A DNA stretch of 64,000 bases. Source: Spirosomataceae bacterium TFI 002 (GTDB taxonomy: Bacteria > Bacteroidota > Bacteroidia > Cytophagales > Spirosomataceae). The stretch is taken from assembly GCA_900230115.1 (NCBI GenBank), contig LT907983.1, forward strand, positions 2,604,001 to 2,668,000, given 5' to 3'. Positions 25,827 to 35,047 of the stretch are shown here, piece by piece. Under the pieces are notes generated by a model. The model was given only the letters and a program-made list of their open reading frames with translations, was not told the origin of the DNA and searched no databases. The stretch's first letter is position 1; each line of letters opens with the position of its first letter. Made by a program: the position numbers and the translations under genes.

Positions 25827-27015
25827 CTTTCTGTTTTTTATAAACAACTCGCCCTTCCACCATTGTCATCTTGATATTGATCTTATCATCAAAGATCAAG
25901 ATATCGGCGTCTTTACCTATTTCTAAAGATCCTTTTGTGTCGTTCACTTTCATGATTCTTGCTGGAGTAAGACTAGCCATTTCTATGGTTTCTAACATGG
26001 GTACTTCTGCCATGTCGAGCATTGTTCTTACCAAGCGGTCAAAAGTTGCTACGCTTCCTGCAAATGAGCTTCTGTCTGGCATTTTAGCAACGCCCTCTTC
26101 TACAAGGACTTCCACGCCGTTTTTGTAACCACCTAGCAATGAATTCCCTTCTGGCATAGCTGCAGCTCTCATAGAATCAGTAATAAGGGCAGTTCTTTTT
26201 GGCCCTTTGATCTTGTAAATAAGCTTAAGTAAAGGGGCTGGTAAGTGTGCTCCATCAGCTATGATTTCTACATCCATGTCATCGATGAGGTATCCGGCTT
26301 CTACTACGCCTGCATAGCGGTAAGTATTGCGACGCGTTACTCCAAGCATGGCGGAATAAAAATGGGTTGCCAAGGTATATCCATTGTGAAAGGCCTCTTC
26401 AGCTTCTTCATAAATGGCATCGGTATGGGCAATTGCTGCAAGAATATTGTTTTCCGTCAGGTATTTACCAAACTCCATTGCACCTGGTAACTCAGGTGCA
26501 GCACTCCATCTTTTTATACTTTTGTAATTTGCAATTAGCTCCTTGTATTCTTTTTCATCAGGATTACGGATGAATCGAGGATCTTGAGCACCTCTTTGGC
26601 TTAAAGCGAAATAAGGGCCTTCTAAATGGATCCCCAAAAGAGCAGATCCTTTAGTGTTTTGTGCTTTTGCAGTCTCAAATGAGTTTAAAGTGGCTTCTAA
26701 GTCCTCTGGTTCTGCAGTCAATGTAGTTGGAAACATAGCTGTTGTCCCAAACCTAGCGTGAGTTTCGGCAATTGTTAAAAAAGCCTCTGGAGTGCCATCC
26801 ATAAAGTCACTTCCACCTCCGCCGTGGAGGTGGATATCTATAAAACCGGGTGAGATATATTCCCCTTTTGCATCTATTTCCTCAGCATCAGGAAAGTCTG
26901 GATTCCCTTGCTCTATTCCAATGATTTTTCCTTCTGAAATAAGTACTGTCGCATTTTCAAGAATGGCGTTTGGTGCGATTACTTTCCCGTTAAATATTTT
27001 TATTTTCGAAGACAT
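25813..27015 (-). CDS. nagA: N-acetylglucosamine-6-phosphate deacetylase
   Basis: A 400-residue amidohydrolase that removes acetate from GlcNAc-6-phosphate. Motifs in order: DIHLHGGGGSDFMDG (metal HxH and phosphate-binding region), GIHLEGPYF (metal Glu), IAHTDA, THFYSAM, DGAHLP and the catalytic Asp in LITDSMRAAAMPEG. It lies 2 nt downstream of nagB on the same strand. The product GlcN-6-P is the NagB substrate, so the two are a working pair. Confidence 0.95.
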   Translation of the reverse strand: MSSKIKIFNGKVIAPNAILENATVLISEGKIIGIEQGNPDFPDAEEIDAKGEYISPGFIDIHLHGGGGSDFMDGTPEAFLTIAETHARFGTTAMFPTTLTAEPEDLEATLNSFETAKAQNTKGSALLGIHLEGPYFALSQRGAQDPRFIRNPDEKEYKELIANYKSIKRWSAAPELPGAMEFGKYLTENNILAAIAHTDAIYEEAEEAFHNGYTLATHFYSAMLGVTRRNTYRYAGVVEAGYLIDDMDVEIIADGAHLPAPLLKLIYKIKGPKRTALITDSMRAAAMPEGNSLLGGYKNGVEVLVEEGVAKMPDRSSFAGSVATFDRLVRTMLDMAEVPMLETIEMASLTPARIMKVNDTKGSLEIGKDADILIFDDKINIKMTMVEGRVVYKKQKDGYY

Positions 27016-27017
27016 AT

Positions 27018-27785
27018 TTATGATTTTTTTGCTTTTTCCAAAACGTTTTGAGGTAAAAGACTAGCTGCGTTTTGGTCTAAAAAGTATTCGCAATTTGGGT
27101 GTTTTTGCAAAATACTTGCTGGATGTAGATTACTAACTACTCCGTTCATACAATTTTTAGCTGCTTCAGCTTTTCTTGTGTCAGGTACAGAACAGATTAG
27201 ATACTTAGTTTTCATTATTTGCTTTATTGACATGCTTATCGCCTGCTTAGGAACAGCTTCTAAACTTGAGAACCAACCTTCGCCATACTGTTGCTGCCTA
27301 CAAGTGTCGTCAAGGTCCACTACAATGTAAGGCTTTTCAGTGTCAAAGTCGGCAGGTGGATCATTGAAGGCTAAATGCCCATTTTCACCAAAACCTACAA
27401 ATGCCAAATCAATTGGATATTCCTTTATTAATTCCCCTAGCCTTTGGCATTCTTCCTCTCCATTTTCTTCTCCATTTATCAAGACTACTTTTTTAAAACT
27501 TGGCTCAATCACGTTGATAAACCTGTCTAATAAGTACTTTCGAAAGCTCGCGGGGTGAGAAATAGGTAGGCCGATGTATTCATCAAGGTGAAACATTGTC
27601 ACCTTGTCCCAGGCTATATCTTTTTCGCTAAGAATTTGCTTTACCACGTTAAATTGGCTTGCACCAGTAGCCAAGATAATATTTGCATATCCTTTTTCTT
27701 GAATTGCCTTTCTAAGGATTTCAGCTGCTCTTTTGCCGGCAGCTTTTCCCATTTCTTCTGATGTACTGAATATAGAGAGTGTCAT
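27018..27785 (-). CDS. nagB: Glucosamine-6-phosphate deaminase
   Basis: A 255-residue aldose-ketose isomerase/deaminase turning GlcN-6-P into fructose-6-P and ammonia. Seen motifs: LATGASQFNVV (phosphate loop), MFHLDEYIGLP (catalytic Asp) and VGFGENGHLAFNDPP (catalytic His and Glu). The sequence is the short form lacking the C-terminal allosteric tail of the E. coli enzyme. It is followed by nagA (2 nt) and preceded by the NagX gene (8 nt), so a single operon is clear. Confidence 0.95.
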   Translation of the reverse strand: MTLSIFSTSEEMGKAAGKRAAEILRKAIQEKGYANIILATGASQFNVVKQILSEKDIAWDKVTMFHLDEYIGLPISHPASFRKYLLDRFINVIEPSFKKVVLINGEENGEEECQRLGELIKEYPIDLAFVGFGENGHLAFNDPPADFDTEKPYIVVDLDDTCRQQQYGEGWFSSLEAVPKQAISMSIKQIMKTKYLICSVPDTRKAEAAKNCMNGVVSNLHPASILQKHPNCEYFLDQNAASLLPQNVLEKAKKS

Positions 27786-27793
27786 TTTGTTAT

Positions 27794-28909
27794 TTAAACT
27801 CGTAGAAAAATTTTGTGATTAAAGAGTAGTTTTAAAAATAGCCATTTAATGATGATCAAACCTAGAGCCATTCCTAAAATTGAATAGGGGTCGCCTAGTA
27901 ATTGAGCAAACCAAGTGAATAGAGCCTCTGTGGTATAATTCCATTTGATAAACTTTCCAGATATATAAATGAGAATAGAGTTCATTCCTATTACTTGAAA
28001 AAAGAGGGTCCATTTTTTTACATTACGAACATCTATGATGTAATAAAAAAGTGCAAAAAGTAGTAGACTTAAACCCACAGTTTGCATTACGAAAGAACTA
28101 GACCACAAGTTTTTGTTAATTGGGAAGTCTAGGTTCCATAATTGTGCAATAAATAGAGCGATTAATCCGCCCAAAGCCAAAAAGAGAGCTTTTTTACTTG
28201 GGGAGATTTTTTCTTTTTGTAAATAGATTCCTGTAATAATTCCAGCTAAGGCATTGCCAATGGCAGGAATATTATTAAAAAGCCCTACTGTATCGTGAAT
28301 ACCTCTGGATAGTTTGCCTGGCAATACTATTCGGTCAAAATATGAAGCGAAGTTGCCTTCCATGCTTAAGTCACCCATAGGAAAACCTGGTGCGGAATTA
28401 AATTTCAGAATGAGCCAATAAGCAATAAGTAAACCTCCGAACCAATAAATTAATAGTGACTCTTTGGCGTACAGATAAATGATGTTTGCAAAAACGTATG
28501 CAATACCAATTCTGCCTAAAACACTCATGAAACGAATATCAGCTATTGGCATTATTTCTAATCCATTGTTGTAAACAATACCCAAAAGAAAGAGAATGAG
28601 TCCTCGCTTGATAACTTTGAGTAGAACTTCCTTTTTACTTTTACCTACGTCCAGTGCTTTAGCAATAGAAAATGGAGTGGAAACACCTGCCAAAAATATA
28701 AAAAGCGGGAAAATGAGATCATAGAACGTAAAACCATCCCAGTAAGGATGCTCCAGTTGAGCAGAGAAAGATGCCCAAAAAGCATTCGGATAAATCTTGG
28801 ACATGGCATGGACTAATCCTTCTCCACCTATAATCCAAAACATATCAAACCCTCGAAGGGTATCTAGTGAGCGTAATCGGCCTTGTACAAAAGAAGCACT
28901 TTTTTCCAT
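27794..28909 (-). CDS. NagX-like DUF5009 membrane acyltransferase
   Basis: A 371-residue protein with about ten membrane helices, related to heparan-alpha-glucosaminide N-acetyltransferase (DUF1624/DUF5009). Visible motifs: RLRSLDTLRGFDMFWII at the N-terminus, FIFLAGVSTPFS, and GILLFLLGIVYNN-like helices. Next to nagA and nagB this matches NagX of Bacteroidota and Shewanella, which aids use of GlcNAc or its oligomers; its biochemical activity is not settled. I start at MEKSASFVQ (28909), 4 nt after the stop of the upstream gene, rather than 28942. Confidence 0.85.
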   Translation of the reverse strand: MEKSASFVQGRLRSLDTLRGFDMFWIIGGEGLVHAMSKIYPNAFWASFSAQLEHPYWDGFTFYDLIFPLFIFLAGVSTPFSIAKALDVGKSKKEVLLKVIKRGLILFLLGIVYNNGLEIMPIADIRFMSVLGRIGIAYVFANIIYLYAKESLLIYWFGGLLIAYWLILKFNSAPGFPMGDLSMEGNFASYFDRIVLPGKLSRGIHDTVGLFNNIPAIGNALAGIITGIYLQKEKISPSKKALFLALGGLIALFIAQLWNLDFPINKNLWSSSFVMQTVGLSLLLFALFYYIIDVRNVKKWTLFFQVIGMNSILIYISGKFIKWNYTTEALFTWFAQLLGDPYSILGMALGLIIIKWLFLKLLFNHKIFLRV

Positions 28910-28913
28910 GCTT

Positions 28914-30257
28914 TTAGACCTTAGGCTCCCAACCCGGCTCATAGCTTCTTGACCAGTACTTCATTGCATCTTGATCATTAATAATATGCCCATTTGAGGA
29001 GTCTACATTTAATGTTCTTCCCGTTCGCTGAGCAATATTACCAAGTTGCATAAGCAGTGTGCTTTTGTACCCACCGTCAATATCTGAGACAACTGGCGTT
29101 CCTTTTCTGATACCGTCAAAGAAGTTCTGAATATGAAGAGCATCTAGCTGTTGTGAAGGATTTTGGAGGTTTCTTGGGTCGATTGTGAAGTTGTTTTTTA
29201 CTTCTTTGACCAAGTTGTTTTTGAGGTCAAATATCTTGTAAGAATTTCCACTTTCTATCAACATTGAACCATTTTCAGCATAAAACAAGACGCCTACACT
29301 GTTTTCCTCATCTGGTTTTCCGTTACAAGACCGTCCTTCCCATGAGATCATACTTTTGTTTGCAAACTCAATTGAGATCATCTGTGTATCTGGTGTTTCC
29401 CAATCATCTTGATAGCGATATCTACCACCAGATGAATTTACTTTTACTGGATAGTCAACACCTAATCCCCATCGAGCGAGATCAACCATGTGTGTTCCGT
29501 TATTAAGAGCCTCACCTGTACCCCAATGCCAAAACCAGTGCCAGTTGTAATGAATTAAATTGTCTTGATAATCCATTCTTGGAGCAGGACCTTGCCATAA
29601 ATCAAAATTTAGCCAAGATGGCGTAGCAACTTTTTTACCAGTTCCAATTGATGCTCTATTGTTTGTATACCATGTTTTTGCGTAATATGGTCGGCCAATG
29701 ATACCGTTATGTAGTTCTTTAATTGCTTGTGCTACATTTGGCCATGAGCGTCTTTGGTTACCCATTTGCATCACCTTATTGTGTTTTTTTGCCGAAGCCA
29801 CGAGCATTTCTCCTTCTTTTGGATTGTGACTGCATGGTTTTTCTAAGTACACATGTTTTCCTGCACTACAGGCAAGTAGGCCAGCTGGTGCGTGCCAGTG
29901 ATCTGGAGCTGTAACAATGAGAACATCCAAATCCTTATCTTCAAGTGCTTTTCTGAAATCAGGAGTGTCTTTAGGCTTTATTTTTTGAATCTTTGAAACT
30001 TCGTCAATACAAATTTTGGAAGCTCTAGAATCAACATCGCAAATGTGCAATACTTCACAATTTGCCTGAGAAGCAAAGTTTTTGGCAACTGCCAATCCTC
30101 GACTATTCACACCCATGCCAGCGACTAGAATTTTCTCGTTTGCTCCTTTTATTTTGGCATAACTACTAGCTGAAAAGCCAGGTAATATTCCTCCTAAACT
30201 AAGTGCAAAGGCACTTGCGGAGGTTTTTTTAATAAAATCTCTACGCGAATTCTGCAT
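28914..30257 (-). CDS. Gfo/Idh/MocA family oxidoreductase with Tat signal
   Basis: A 447-residue protein opening with a twin-arginine signal (SRRDFIKKTSASAFALSLGG) and a dinucleotide-binding start (KILVAGMGVNSRG). The family signature VYLEKPCSHNPKEG gives the Lys of the EKP motif. Length and the Trp-rich middle (HYNWHWFWHWGTGEALNNGT) fit periplasmic Gfo/Idh/MocA proteins of Bacteroidota. It is the first gene of the nagX-nagB-nagA-DUF4160 operon, so it probably acts on an amino-sugar derivative. GH109 membership was considered, but nothing decisive supports it. Confidence 0.85.
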   Translation of the reverse strand: MQNSRRDFIKKTSASAFALSLGGILPGFSASSYAKIKGANEKILVAGMGVNSRGLAVAKNFASQANCEVLHICDVDSRASKICIDEVSKIQKIKPKDTPDFRKALEDKDLDVLIVTAPDHWHAPAGLLACSAGKHVYLEKPCSHNPKEGEMLVASAKKHNKVMQMGNQRRSWPNVAQAIKELHNGIIGRPYYAKTWYTNNRASIGTGKKVATPSWLNFDLWQGPAPRMDYQDNLIHYNWHWFWHWGTGEALNNGTHMVDLARWGLGVDYPVKVNSSGGRYRYQDDWETPDTQMISIEFANKSMISWEGRSCNGKPDEENSVGVLFYAENGSMLIESGNSYKIFDLKNNLVKEVKNNFTIDPRNLQNPSQQLDALHIQNFFDGIRKGTPVVSDIDGGYKSTLLMQLGNIAQRTGRTLNVDSSNGHIINDQDAMKYWSRSYEPGWEPKV

Positions 30258-30628
30258 TTCTATACTTTAAAGGGGTTGAAAGATTTGATTAAGTTATGGC
30301 ATAAAATGGACTTCTCAAATTCATTGAACATTAAAGCCAAAAAGAGATGGAAATGTATTGGTTTCTAATGTCTACTTTTTGGTTTTACAAATCTCAATTA
30401 AATGGAATTCTAATCTATGGTTTTGGTCACATCCTGAAACTTGTTTTTTGCCAGTATTGAAAGTAGGTTAAAGCTATGGTTTTGATGTAAAAGTGAAATT
30501 ATTTTTATGAAATAAAATGAGTACTTTAGTCCGAAATTTTCACTTTCCACATTGCTTTCGATACATAGCTTTATTTAACGGCAAACTATTTGCATTGTAT
30601 TAGGAATAACACGTTTTCGCGAAACTAA
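30258..30628. other. Gene-free 371-nt stretch between divergent operons
   Basis: This AT-rich stretch should hold the promoters of the nag operon (minus) and of the polysaccharide locus (plus). I found only weak matches to TAnnTTTG (TACTTTAG near 30521) and no strong inverted repeat, RNA gene or small coding frame. Confidence 0.5.
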
Positions 30629-33600
30629 ATGCTCCAAAAGCCAGATAAGCTACTCTTAATAGCTTTATTTATTGGACTTGTATTTCATGGTACCATCTTC
30701 TATTTCACTTTTGATGCTACCTATGATGCATTTGTGCATATATTCTTTGCAGACCATTACGCCCGTTCATGGTTTGAGCCTTGGGATGATAGATGGTATA
30801 CTGGTTTTAACGTAACAAGTTATCCTCCACTAGTTCATCAGCTCACCGCGTTACTTTCGTATTTTATTGGTTTAAGAAATGCATTTGTGCTGTTAGCAAC
30901 CGGCATAATGCTTTTGTTTATTGTTGGTGCTTATCGATTCTCCAAACTATGGACAAATGGTCGCTCGGCTGGGTATGCAGCTATTTTTGCCTGTTTTTGC
31001 TCTTCTATCGTTGAGGCTTTGCACCTGTTTGGACAATTACCCACGCTCATGGGAATATCTTGTCTACTAAATGCCCTCCCCGAAATTTATAGATGGATCA
31101 GGTACAAAAAGACTTACAGGTTACTTACGTCATTGAGCATAATGGGAGTGGGCGTTACCTCGCATCATGTTACAACTATTTTCGGAATGGTATTCTTTGT
31201 TGCTCCAGTGATGGGTTTGGCAGTAATGGATGTGATTATAGAACGAAAGATTAATCAAATGTCTCCTGTCCTTTCATATGCTGGGAATCGCGTTGGAGTG
31301 TTAAAAAATGGGATTAGTTTAAAAATTTCATCGGTTCTTAAAGCCACTAGTATTATACTCCCGAAACCGTTAGAAAACGAATTTTTGAACGGTATAGAAA
31401 TAAAAAAACTAAAAATAACAATTAAGGATTTTCTTGTTGAAACTTGGGCAACGAAGAAACAGCTAATACTTTTTTGTGGAGCTGTTCCATTGTTGATGAT
31501 GCTCGTTTTCCCTTATTTTTATTGGTCCAAAACAGATCCTATTACTCAAGTTTCTATTCCACACGGTTCCAGAGATTCATTTATTGATGTTCCTTCATCT
31601 GGACAAATGTTTTTCCTTATCCCAATGGGTATTATTTTAGTAATTCTGCCTTACATATTCTCTAGGGTATGGACAAAGAGAAACCTTTTTATTGGTCTTT
31701 CTTTTTCGCTGGTTCTATTGTTTGGTACTGGAGGAACTACGCCAATCCCCAAACTTATGTTGGGTGAAAATGCTTTTAATATATTAACACTTGATAGGTT
31801 TACTTTCTGGGCTACTATGATTAGTATTCCGTTCGTTGGCGAGTTTTTTTACCGATTGATGGAAGGTGACATTCGAGACTATTTGAGAGAAAAAATAGGA
31901 GTGTGGCCTCACAGAATAATTTGGTCGGGATTAGCTACATTTTTAGCATTATTAACCATTTTTATTATCAATTTAGGTCGATTTAGGCCTCTGCAACCTG
32001 CCACAATTGACACTACGCCAATAGTACAATTCCTAGAGCGAGATCAACATGACAAGTGGCGTTTTATGACGCTAGGTTTTGGGGACCAAATGGCGTGGCT
32101 GTCGGCTCAAACAAAGGCACAGTCGGTAGACGGAAATTACCATTCAGCTAGGCGATTGCCAGAAATGACAACTAGACCCTTGGAAAGGTTAGAGAATTCT
32201 AAGTTCAAGGGAATTGAAGGTTTGGGGTCTTTACAGCAATTTCTGACTGTACCCGAAAAGTACTATCTCAAGTTTGTTTTTTCAAACGACAAATTCTACG
32301 ACCCTATTCTATATTTTTCGGGTTGGGAAAGAGTTCAACGACTTGAAAACGGTATTATGGTATGGCAAAAACAGGATGTTCCTCCGCTTCCATCCGTTCT
32401 TCCAGATAAAGAACTTCCTAGGCTTATAAAGTTATGGTGGGGGATTATGCCTCTTTTTGCTCTATTGGCTGCTTTTTGTATCAACTTTGTATTTTTGTGG
32501 TACAGCAGAGTGAGCGACAGAAGCTTTTTCAAAGACAATTACAGAAGTCCAAATTTTTTAATCCCAGAGGTTAAACCGAAACGCCTTTTGGGTTACGGTT
32601 TATGGGGAATAGGGGTGATAATTATTTTTGTGGTGGTATGGGTATCTAGTGCATTTACGCCTGAACAAAAAACGCCGACTCAAGTCTTGGAGTCTTATTA
32701 TAATGCCTTGGATTTTAAGTTCTTTAAAAAGGCTTATGGCTATTTTAACCCTAATGCTAGGCCTGATTTTGATGATTATTATATAAAACTTTCGGTTGAA
32801 GATGGAATTGTGGCATCGTATGCAAAGCTAGATAATATGGAAATTGCATTGACCAAAATAGACGATGAAACTTACGATGCCATTGTATATACAGATTGGA
32901 TTACTCCTGTAGAAGAGTATAATACTTCCTATACTCACCGAGTTAGAAAAGTAGCTGGTAAATGGTATATTGATCCACCAGATTACGATGTTTATATTCC
33001 ACCTGATACATTTGTAGAGGAGGCATTTTTGAGCATGCATGGTCAAGGCAAAAGGCAGGCAGGAACGGACCCTACAGAGCATGATGATGTAATGGATCGC
33101 CCCAATATTCGAATTTTGAATGCAAGTTTGGTTCAAACAGATTCCTCATTTTCAGTAGTAGGAGAGTTGATCAATGAAGATCGACTTCCTGGGCACATCA
33201 CTGTTCAGGCGAAGCTGTACGATAGATATGACAGAAACCTTGTTTCTTACAATGCGAAGTATACAACCATTCATCGTCTTATGCCCAAAGAAAAGACAGC
33301 ATTTAGGATTGATTTTGAATCTACAGCATGGGTCGATACTCAGGACTTAGACCCCGGTAGTTTTAACCCCGAAGAAGAGAGTGCTTTTAAGTTTCGAATT
33401 TCTCCTTCTTCATTTAAATTAATGGCTAGGGCGGTGGTTGATAAAAATGACATTTATAGATCAGTTGGCTATCAACAACTTAAACTGACTGGCAATACTT
33501 TGCAAGGAGAAGTAGTAAATTATGGTACAGATGAAGTGAGCGTTCCCAAGGGAATAATAAGTTATTTTGATAAAGAAGGTGCTTTAAAATGGGTAGAAGC

Positions 33601-33844
33601 ATTTTTCGTGAGAGAAGGGGTAAGACAACAAAGGAAAAGACACTTTAAGCATGAACTGAGGGCACTCGATAGCTTGAAAGTTATTTATACAGGTAAAAAT
33701 GAAGATTTTTATTGCAACGGTTTATTAAATGAAAAGTCGAAAGAAAGGTCAACATCTATCAAAAAGTTGGGTGCAATACCAACCAAGGATGGTTTTATTC
33801 AACTAAAAATTGACCCTTACATAGGTTCACCTACTATTTATTAA
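30629..33844 (+). CDS. Large polytopic PTPS-related membrane protein (GT-C-like)
   Basis: A 1071-residue protein. The first ~460 residues hold about ten membrane helices with an early acidic loop (FDATYDAFVHIFFAD) and GFNVTSYPPLVHQL, the pattern of the 6-pyruvoyl-tetrahydropterin-synthase-related membrane family, which resembles GT-C glycosyltransferases. Two further helices (about 605-625 and 655-680) are followed by an exported NTF2-like domain (TQVLESYYNALDFKFFKKAY) and a beta-sandwich region (NASLVQTDSSFSVVGELINED). It probably transfers or shapes a lipid-linked sugar at the outer face of the inner membrane. It leads a tight operon with the lipoprotein and glycosidase genes. Confidence 0.7.
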   Translation: MLQKPDKLLLIALFIGLVFHGTIFYFTFDATYDAFVHIFFADHYARSWFEPWDDRWYTGFNVTSYPPLVHQLTALLSYFIGLRNAFVLLATGIMLLFIVGAYRFSKLWTNGRSAGYAAIFACFCSSIVEALHLFGQLPTLMGISCLLNALPEIYRWIRYKKTYRLLTSLSIMGVGVTSHHVTTIFGMVFFVAPVMGLAVMDVIIERKINQMSPVLSYAGNRVGVLKNGISLKISSVLKATSIILPKPLENEFLNGIEIKKLKITIKDFLVETWATKKQLILFCGAVPLLMMLVFPYFYWSKTDPITQVSIPHGSRDSFIDVPSSGQMFFLIPMGIILVILPYIFSRVWTKRNLFIGLSFSLVLLFGTGGTTPIPKLMLGENAFNILTLDRFTFWATMISIPFVGEFFYRLMEGDIRDYLREKIGVWPHRIIWSGLATFLALLTIFIINLGRFRPLQPATIDTTPIVQFLERDQHDKWRFMTLGFGDQMAWLSAQTKAQSVDGNYHSARRLPEMTTRPLERLENSKFKGIEGLGSLQQFLTVPEKYYLKFVFSNDKFYDPILYFSGWERVQRLENGIMVWQKQDVPPLPSVLPDKELPRLIKLWWGIMPLFALLAAFCINFVFLWYSRVSDRSFFKDNYRSPNFLIPEVKPKRLLGYGLWGIGVIIIFVVVWVSSAFTPEQKTPTQVLESYYNALDFKFFKKAYGYFNPNARPDFDDYYIKLSVEDGIVASYAKLDNMEIALTKIDDETYDAIVYTDWITPVEEYNTSYTHRVRKVAGKWYIDPPDYDVYIPPDTFVEEAFLSMHGQGKRQAGTDPTEHDDVMDRPNIRILNASLVQTDSSFSVVGELINEDRLPGHITVQAKLYDRYDRNLVSYNAKYTTIHRLMPKEKTAFRIDFESTAWVDTQDLDPGSFNPEEESAFKFRISPSSFKLMARAVVDKNDIYRSVGYQQLKLTGNTLQGEVVNYGTDEVSVPKGIISYFDKEGALKWVEAFFVREGVRQQRKRHFKHELRALDSLKVIYTGKNEDFYCNGLLNEKSKERSTSIKKLGAIPTKDGFIQLKIDPYIGSPTIY

Positions 33845-35047
33845 TTGAAACAAATAAGCTACATATCGTTTTGGGCTTTGTGTCTTTTTTCCTGTCAAGA
33901 AAAGGCAGAGGAGTCTGATATGAAGGAACCTCCCATAGGGGTGAATATTTCTATTGACACTTTAGTTGACGGTACAATTGAGGCGGGCAAAGATTTCGCT
34001 GTAGCAGTACCCAAAGGGAAGCATGTTAGCGTAGTTACAAGTTGGGGCTCGTATTTTTTGCCAATTATTTCTAATAGTGAAGAATCGCATGTGGTTATCA
34101 TTCCTAGTTCTATCAACAGACAGGCAGGGAGAATGACAATTAAGTTTTTTGATGGAACACCTGACTGTGAAATTGAAATAAAACCAGGACTAGCTGTAGA
34201 GCCCTTAGAAACCTATGTAGGAGAAAAGTCAATTGTTGCTGATGGTGGCGAAGATTGGGCGATGCTAACTGTAATTCCACAAGATGAATTTTTCAATTTG
34301 ACCAAGTCAGGTACAGGTGTGGACTTTAAAATGGTAAGGCCCAATGGAAAGCTTTATGCCCAAAGTATCAGTACAAATTATGGAGTTGCTTTCAGTAAAA
34401 TATTTAGCGAGAGAAAGGTGGGTAAAACTATTATCGCTGTAAATACAAACGGAATAGCCGCCAAAGAGAAAGAGTTACTTGAGATTGCTGGCCCTCCAGT
34501 TGATTTTAAAATCGAAGCGATTGGTATTTATCCTTATGCCGATTCTCGTCAATATTTTCAAATGGAAAGTTCAGAAATCTTAGATAGGTTTGGCAACCAA
34601 GTAGCCAACGGTACTTTAGTGCAATTTAGCGTTTCAGATGCCAATGGATCATCTAGGATATTGAATGCATATACAATTTCGGGAAAGGCGATTCTCAATA
34701 TCAATAACCCTTCAAACGAAGGAAGATTGCAGGTGCAAGCCTCAATTGGCGACTATGCAAAAAGTAATATCGTAGGCTACGATTTCAGGCGTCATATTCA
34801 AAAAATGGATGCGAATTTTGAGGGTAAGTACATTGTTGTTGGGCCGGTGATTGGACGTTTTGGACAGTATGCAACAGATGGAACAGAAGTTGTTTTAGAA
34901 GATTTAGAAACTGGTTTTACGTTAACTAAATATGTTAAAAAAGGATACGCCAGATTCTCTACAGAAGGGATGAACACCAAAAGTTATGCTCTTCAAATTA
35001 CGTGTGGTGGCTTTGTGAAAACCTTAAAAAGCGAGAATAATGAATAA
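33845..35047 (+). CDS. Lipoprotein of the polysaccharide locus, unknown function
   Basis: A 400-residue envelope protein starting at a TTG directly after the previous stop. The signal peptide ends in LFSC with Cys17 as lipidation site. The body looks like three or four beta-sandwich domains (for example RPNGKLYAQSISTNYGVAF, LEDLETGFTLTKYVKKGYARF). I recognise no named family. Its end overlaps the glycosidase start by 8 nt, so it should be made with its neighbours and could act as a periplasmic scaffold or polysaccharide-binding partner. Confidence 0.65.
   Translation: MKQISYISFWALCLFSCQEKAEESDMKEPPIGVNISIDTLVDGTIEAGKDFAVAVPKGKHVSVVTSWGSYFLPIISNSEESHVVIIPSSINRQAGRMTIKFFDGTPDCEIEIKPGLAVEPLETYVGEKSIVADGGEDWAMLTVIPQDEFFNLTKSGTGVDFKMVRPNGKLYAQSISTNYGVAFSKIFSERKVGKTIIAVNTNGIAAKEKELLEIAGPPVDFKIEAIGIYPYADSRQYFQMESSEILDRFGNQVANGTLVQFSVSDANGSSRILNAYTISGKAILNINNPSNEGRLQVQASIGDYAKSNIVGYDFRRHIQKMDANFEGKYIVVGPVIGRFGQYATDGTEVVLEDLETGFTLTKYVKKGYARFSTEGMNTKSYALQITCGGFVKTLKSENNE

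Noticed and set aside
28914-30257. GH109 alpha-N-acetylgalactosaminidase identity
   Set aside because: Gfo/Idh/MocA fold and Tat signal are shared with GH109, but I see no feature that separates it from ordinary periplasmic members.
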